16,436 bases of DNA from contig JAHYYK010000049.1 of assembly GCA_019425005.1 (NCBI GenBank), forward strand, positions 1-16,436, given 5' to 3'. The position numbers and the translations under genes are program-made. Under the pieces are notes generated by a model. The model was not told the origin of the DNA, ran no database searches, and saw nothing but the letters and a program-made list of their open reading frames with translations. Numbering within the stretch: position 1 is the stretch's first letter; every line of letters begins with the position of its first letter. This DNA comes from Collinsella sp. (GTDB taxonomy: Bacteria > Actinomycetota > Coriobacteriia > Coriobacteriales > Coriobacteriaceae). Below are positions 13,528 through 16,436 of the stretch, piece after piece.

Positions 13528-14187
13528 CTAAGAAAGCTCAAGCAGTTCCGGCAGCTGGTCGATGATCTTGTCCGCAGCATCCTGGCTAAAGCCAAACCGC
13601 TCCTCGCGCTTGGCGATTACCGTCAGACCCGCTCGCTTGCCGGCAGTGATGCCAGGCACCGAATCCTCAACGCAGCAGCAACGGACCGCAGGCAGCCCCA
13701 ACAGGTCCAGCGCATGCAGGTAGATGTCGGGCTCGGGCTTGCTCTCCTTAAACTGCTCGCCGCTCACCACGTACTCAAAGGCATCCGACAGACCACATGC
13801 ATCGAGTACTTCCTCGATGCTGTCCATGGGAGACGAGCTCGCCAGCGCCACGCGAACGCCGCGGCGCGGCAACTCTCGAATCGTATCCACAGCGCCCGGG
13901 TTAATCAAAGCCTGGTAGTCACGCGGACGCTTATGCGCCCACTCGTCCCAACGGGCCAATGCCTCCTCGCCAGTGAAGTGCCCTTTACCGGCGCGCTCAA
14001 ACCAATCGACTAGCATATGCAGGAAGAACTGATGTGAGGTACCAACCTGCCCGTTCAACTCCTCTTGGGTCAGATTCAACCCAAGCTCCTTGGCAAACGC
14101 GGCAGTCTCCCCCAGGTAGTAATACTCGGTATCGACAATGACGCCGTCCATGTCAAAGATAACGGCGTCGAACGGAAATGCGGACAC
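13528..14187 (-). CDS. HAD-IA phosphatase, beta-phosphoglucomutase-like
   Basis: 219 aa, the standard size for HAD subfamily IA phosphatases and beta-phosphoglucomutases. Motif I is IFDMDGVIVDTE (D12 nucleophile, D14 acid/base), motif II ALASSSP (114-120), motif III KESKPEPDIYL (K150) and motif IV VEDSVPGI (E174, D175). The helical cap lies between residues 20 and 90. It acts on a small phosphorylated sugar in the cytoplasm; whether as phosphatase or mutase cannot be decided. The frame continues to an ATG at 14235, but that stretch is the terminator of the upstream Cof gene. AGGGAGGG (14192-14199) lies 4-5 nt before the GTG at 14187, so I use GTG. Terminators on both sides make it a single-gene unit, unless upstream transcription reads through. 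Confidence 0.92.
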   Translation of the reverse strand: MSAFPFDAVIFDMDGVIVDTEYYYLGETAAFAKELGLNLTQEELNGQVGTSHQFFLHMLVDWFERAGKGHFTGEEALARWDEWAHKRPRDYQALINPGAVDTIRELPRRGVRVALASSSPMDSIEEVLDACGLSDAFEYVVSGEQFKESKPEPDIYLHALDLLGLPAVRCCCVEDSVPGITAGKRAGLTVIAKREERFGFSQDAADKIIDQLPELLELS

Positions 14188-14199
14188 GGCACCCTCCCT

Positions 14200-14228
14200 A
14201 ACAAAAGGGCGCCCGCAAGCGGACGCCC
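14200..14228 (-). terminator. Terminator after the Cof-type HAD gene
   Basis: On the - strand GGGCGTCCGC and GCGGGCGCCC form a 10-bp stem with one mismatch and a tight TT loop (or a CTTG tetraloop), followed by TTTTGTT. It lies 22 nt after the Cof gene stop, a classic Rho-independent layout. It also overlaps the apparent upstream extension of the next ORF, which helps fix that gene's start at 14187. Confidence 0.8.
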
Positions 14229-14250
14229 GAACCATGCACTATCGGCGATT

Positions 14251-15093
14251 CTAACCCAGCAGCTGGTCAAGTGCTACCGCGATACCGTCTTCGTTGTTGT
14301 TGGCGGTCACCATCTGGGCCACGGCCTTGACTTCATCGACAGCGTTACCCATGGCGACGCCGGTACCAGCCCACTCGATCATAGACTTGTCGTTCTGGCC
14401 GTCGCCAAACGATACGACCTCGCTGGCATCGATGCCGAGCTTGGGCAGGGCACCCTCGAGCGCACGGGCCTTATCGATACCGGGCGCCGTGTACTCAAAG
14501 TACCAGTCGGCCGTAAACATGCCCGAAAGCGTCTGCTTAAAGGGCGCATACATCTCCTCGTAATGCGCCTGCAGGTAGGCCGGATCGCCCGCCGTCAGCA
14601 GCTTGTCCACGGGATAAGTGTCCACGACCTCATGCAGGCTCTCGACCTCGCGAATCTTAAGGTCGCACGCATCGCGCTCGTATTTGACGATGTTTTTCTG
14701 CGAGCCGTCAGGCAGCGTGATCATGCAATGGTACGAGTCCTCGACGTGCAAATCGCGACCGAGCGAGATGATGGGGATCACGTCAAAATTACGCAGGTGA
14801 TCAATCAGGCGATGCAATTCGTCGGCAGGCATAGCCTGATCGAACAGCACCTCGTCGGTCTGAGCATCGACGACGTGCGCGCCATTAAAGGCAACTAGCA
14901 GACCATCATGGTTCTGAAGGTCGAGCTCCTGCGCCAAGGCATGCAGCCCCCATGCGGGACGACCCGAAGCCAAGATAAGCTTAATGCCCGACTCCTGCGC
15001 CGCGAGCAGTTTCTCGCGCGTACGCGGGCTGATGACCTTTTGGTCGTTGGTGAGTGTACCGTCGATATCCATTGCGATGGCTTTGATTGCCAT
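14251..15093 (-). CDS. Cof-type HAD-IIB phosphatase
   Basis: 280 aa, typical of the Cof/YidA group of HAD-IIB phosphatases, which dephosphorylate sugar phosphates and other small phosphorylated metabolites. Motif I is AIAMDIDGTLTND (D9 nucleophile, D11), motif II LILASGRP, the C2 cap domain lies in the middle (about 85-195), the motif III lysine is in PGIDKARAL, and motif IV is SFGDGQNDKSMIEWAG (D231, D235), followed by VAMGNA. The open frame continues to 15540, but GGGGAGG lies 5 nt before the ATG at 15093 and homology starts exactly there, so that is the start. It lies downstream of pgi with a hairpin between, and is followed by a strong terminator. The substrate is unknown. Confidence 0.94.
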   Translation of the reverse strand: MAIKAIAMDIDGTLTNDQKVISPRTREKLLAAQESGIKLILASGRPAWGLHALAQELDLQNHDGLLVAFNGAHVVDAQTDEVLFDQAMPADELHRLIDHLRNFDVIPIISLGRDLHVEDSYHCMITLPDGSQKNIVKYERDACDLKIREVESLHEVVDTYPVDKLLTAGDPAYLQAHYEEMYAPFKQTLSGMFTADWYFEYTAPGIDKARALEGALPKLGIDASEVVSFGDGQNDKSMIEWAGTGVAMGNAVDEVKAVAQMVTANNNEDGIAVALDQLLG

Positions 15094-15202
15094 ATATGCC
15101 TCCCCATCATTGAACAACCTTGTCTGAGCCATCATACAGAACACCCACGGCGGCTCTGTCTGCAACGGGTAAAAAGTCATATTGTCCCGAACATGAACGG
15201 CG

Positions 15203-15234
15203 CGCCTTCGACGATTGCGATGCCCGTCGAGGCG
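15203..15234 (-). other. Hairpin in the Cof gene leader/pgi 3' region
   Basis: CGCCTTCGACG (15203-15213) pairs with CGTCGAGGCG (15225-15234) apart from one bulged T, around an 11-nt loop. No U-run follows on either strand, so it is not a convincing terminator. It sits about 110 nt before the Cof gene start and might belong to an untranslated leader or to the end of the pgi transcript. Confidence 0.3.
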
Positions 15235-15265
15235 CCTCCCGATACATTCCATCCTATCCAAATAG

Positions 15266-15300
15266 CAAGGGCCCGTATCCCAACGGATACGGGCCCCTTT
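15266..15300 (-). terminator. Terminator after pgi
   Basis: GGGCCCGTATCC (15269-15280) and GGATACGGGCCC (15285-15296) form a perfect 12-bp stem around a CAAC loop, 29 nt after the pgi stop. On the - strand it is followed by TTGCTATTT, a weak U-run. The stem is very stable and no other role is evident. Some transcripts could read through into the Cof gene. Confidence 0.75.
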
Positions 15301-15328
15301 CAGCCATAAGCCAGCTCGGCCGTAAAAA

Positions 15329-16436
15329 CTACTTGCGGTGAGCGCGGTAGAACTCGATGAGCGCCTGGGTCGAAGCGTCCTGCTCGGCCTTGGCAGCGTC
15401 GTCGTGGAAGGCCGGGGTGATCTGCTTGGCAAGCTGCTTGCCCAGCTCAACGCCCCACTGGTCGTAGGAGTCGATGCCCCAGACCGTGCCCTCGACAAAC
15501 GTGATGTGCTCGTACAGGGCGATGAGCTCGCCGAGCGCAAACGGGGTCAGCGTGTCACCGAAGATCGAGGTCGTCGGACGGTTGCCCTCAAAGCAGCGGG
15601 CCGGGACGATCTGCTCGGGCGTGCCCTCGGCGCGCACCTCATCGGCCGTCTTACCAAAGGCGAGCGCCTTGGTCTGGGCCAGGAAGTTGCCCAGGAACAG
15701 CTCGTGCACGTCCTGACCGCTGTCGGTCGCAGGGTTGGCGGTATTGGCGAAGGCAATGAAATCGGCCGGAACCACCACGGTGCCCTGGTGCAGCAGCTGG
15801 TAGAAGGCGTGCTGACCGTTGGTGCCGGGCTCGCCCCAGAAGATCTCACCGGTATCGGAGGTCACAGCGCTGCCGTCCCAGCGGACGTGCTTGCCGTTGG
15901 ACTCCATGGTGAGCTGCTGCAGGTAGGCCGGGAAACGGTGCAGGTACTGGCAGTACGGCAGCACGGCGTGGCTCTTGGAACCGAAGAAGTTGACGTACCA
16001 GACGTTGAGCAGGCCCATCAGCGCGACGGCGTTGTTCTCGAGCGGCGTGTTGCAGAAGTACTCGTCGATGGCGTGGAAGCCCTCGAGGAACTGCTGGAAG
16101 CGCTCGGGGCCGAGCACGACGATCAGCGACAGGCCCACGGCGGAGTCGACAGAGTAGCGGCCACCGACCCAGTTCCAGAAACCAAAAGCGTTAGCGGGGT
16201 CGATGCCGAAGGCCTCGACCTTCTCGAGTGCGGTGGAAACGGCGACAAAGTGCTTGGCCACGGCCTCGGCGTTCTGCTCATCGGAGCCGTCGATGGCGCC
16301 CTGAGCCTTGAGCTGCTCGAGCATCCAGGTCTTGACCTCGCGGGCGTTGGTGAGGGTCTCGAGCGTGGTGAAGGTCTTGGAAACGATGATCACGAGCGTG
16401 GTCTCGGGATCCAGACCCTTGAGCTTCTCGGCCTGG
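15329..16436 (-). CDS. pgi: Glucose-6-phosphate isomerase, C-terminal part
   Basis: 368 codons are visible; the 5' end lies beyond the window (full-length enzymes are about 450-550 aa). Pgi interconverts glucose 6-phosphate and fructose 6-phosphate in glycolysis. Seen in order: ETTLVIIVSKTFTTLETLTN (phosphate-binding region), VGGRYSVDSAVGL (family signature 1), GEPGTNGQHAFYQLLHQG (signature 2, with the active-site Glu and His) and SYDQWGVELGKQL (with the conserved Lys near the C-terminus). The frame runs without a stop to the window edge; the GTG at 16393 is internal, because homology continues upstream of it (EKLKGLDPE). It is followed by a 12-bp terminator hairpin. Glucose 6-phosphate made by an FrlB-type deglycase in the neighbouring operon would enter glycolysis through this enzyme. 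Confidence 0.97.
   Translation of the reverse strand, partial: QAEKLKGLDPETTLVIIVSKTFTTLETLTNAREVKTWMLEQLKAQGAIDGSDEQNAEAVAKHFVAVSTALEKVEAFGIDPANAFGFWNWVGGRYSVDSAVGLSLIVVLGPERFQQFLEGFHAIDEYFCNTPLENNAVALMGLLNVWYVNFFGSKSHAVLPYCQYLHRFPAYLQQLTMESNGKHVRWDGSAVTSDTGEIFWGEPGTNGQHAFYQLLHQGTVVVPADFIAFANTANPATDSGQDVHELFLGNFLAQTKALAFGKTADEVRAEGTPEQIVPARCFEGNRPTTSIFGDTLTPFALGELIALYEHITFVEGTVWGIDSYDQWGVELGKQLAKQITPAFHDDAAKAEQDASTQALIEFYRAHRK

Noticed and set aside
14188..14235. ATG at 14235 as start of the HAD-IA phosphatase
   Set aside because: The extension is made of a Rho-independent terminator hairpin; AGGGAGGG points to the GTG at 14187, which also gives the family's normal length.
15131..15136. -10-like TATGAT on the - strand before the Cof-type gene
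   Set aside because: It is at a plausible distance from the start, but there is no -35 at 16-18 nt and no extended -10, so it could be chance.
15094..15540. N-terminal extension of the Cof-type phosphatase by about 149 residues
   Set aside because: Homology begins at the ATG at 15093, which has a GGGGAGG site. The extension runs through the pgi terminator and into pgi in a wrong frame.
1..16436. CRISPR arrays, tRNA or rRNA genes, transposases, phage genes
   Set aside because: I looked for regular direct repeats, cloverleaf or CCA-ended tRNA patterns and transposase-like proteins and saw none; the gene content is metabolic throughout.

Overview
The window looks chromosomal and comes from a GC-rich bacterium, most likely a gut actinobacterium of the Collinsella type (Coriobacteriia). 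This rests on base composition, GGAGG-type ribosome binding sites, the style of the proteins, and a tiny holin-like toxin ORF of a kind common in gut Gram-positives. It is a judgement from reading, not a database match. There are no rRNA or tRNA genes, insertion sequences or CRISPR arrays.

Left edge, + strand (1-1907): a 28-codon, one-helix, toxin-like ORF with a strong ribosome binding site and a structured 3' region; then tcdA (t6A tRNA dehydratase) and a TatD-family metal-dependent hydrolase 14 nt apart. They converge on the rest of the window, with a hairpin at about 1929-1965 between the two directions.

Centre, - strand (1989-12523): a ten-gene operon, read right to left from an extended -10 promoter next to a perfect 9-bp inverted repeat. 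Order: YfcC-family permease, amidohydrolase-3-like protein, FrlC-like epimerase, FrlB-like SIS deglycase, FrlD-like PfkB kinase; a 15-bp RNA hairpin; then a second PfkB kinase, an amidohydrolase-2-like protein, a YjbQ-family protein, a BtpA/SgcQ-family protein and an FGGY kinase. A GntR/UTRA regulator lies just upstream as its own unit. The first half matches the core of fructoselysine/Amadori-product catabolism (epimerase, 6-kinase, deglycase, GntR regulator), but the transporter and both amidohydrolase-like proteins are not part of the classic frl operon. The second half (PfkB, amidohydrolase, YjbQ, BtpA, FGGY) is a set whose joint pathway I cannot name. Both amidohydrolase-like proteins lack residues normally needed to bind the catalytic metal. 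This operon is the best candidate here for an undescribed system: an Amadori-type deglycation pathway for an unusual sugar-amine conjugate, coupled to a second phosphorylation branch.

Right edge, - strand (13528-16436): a beta-phosphoglucomutase-like HAD phosphatase, a Cof-type HAD phosphatase and the 3' part of pgi (glucose-6-phosphate isomerase), each followed by its own hairpin. An FrlB-type deglycase releases glucose 6-phosphate, the substrate of Pgi, so the neighbourhood makes metabolic sense, although these genes look like separate transcription units.

For five genes (BtpA, amidohydrolase-2, the first-listed PfkB, the SIS protein and HAD-IA), plus YfcC and the amidohydrolase-3 protein, the longest ORF starts too far upstream. 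The starts given here are placed by the ribosome binding site. No gene-free stretch exceeds 300 bases; the longest are 106-312 (toxin 3' region and tcdA promoter), 12416-12633 (operon control region and gntR terminator) and 15094-15328 (pgi 3' end and Cof leader).
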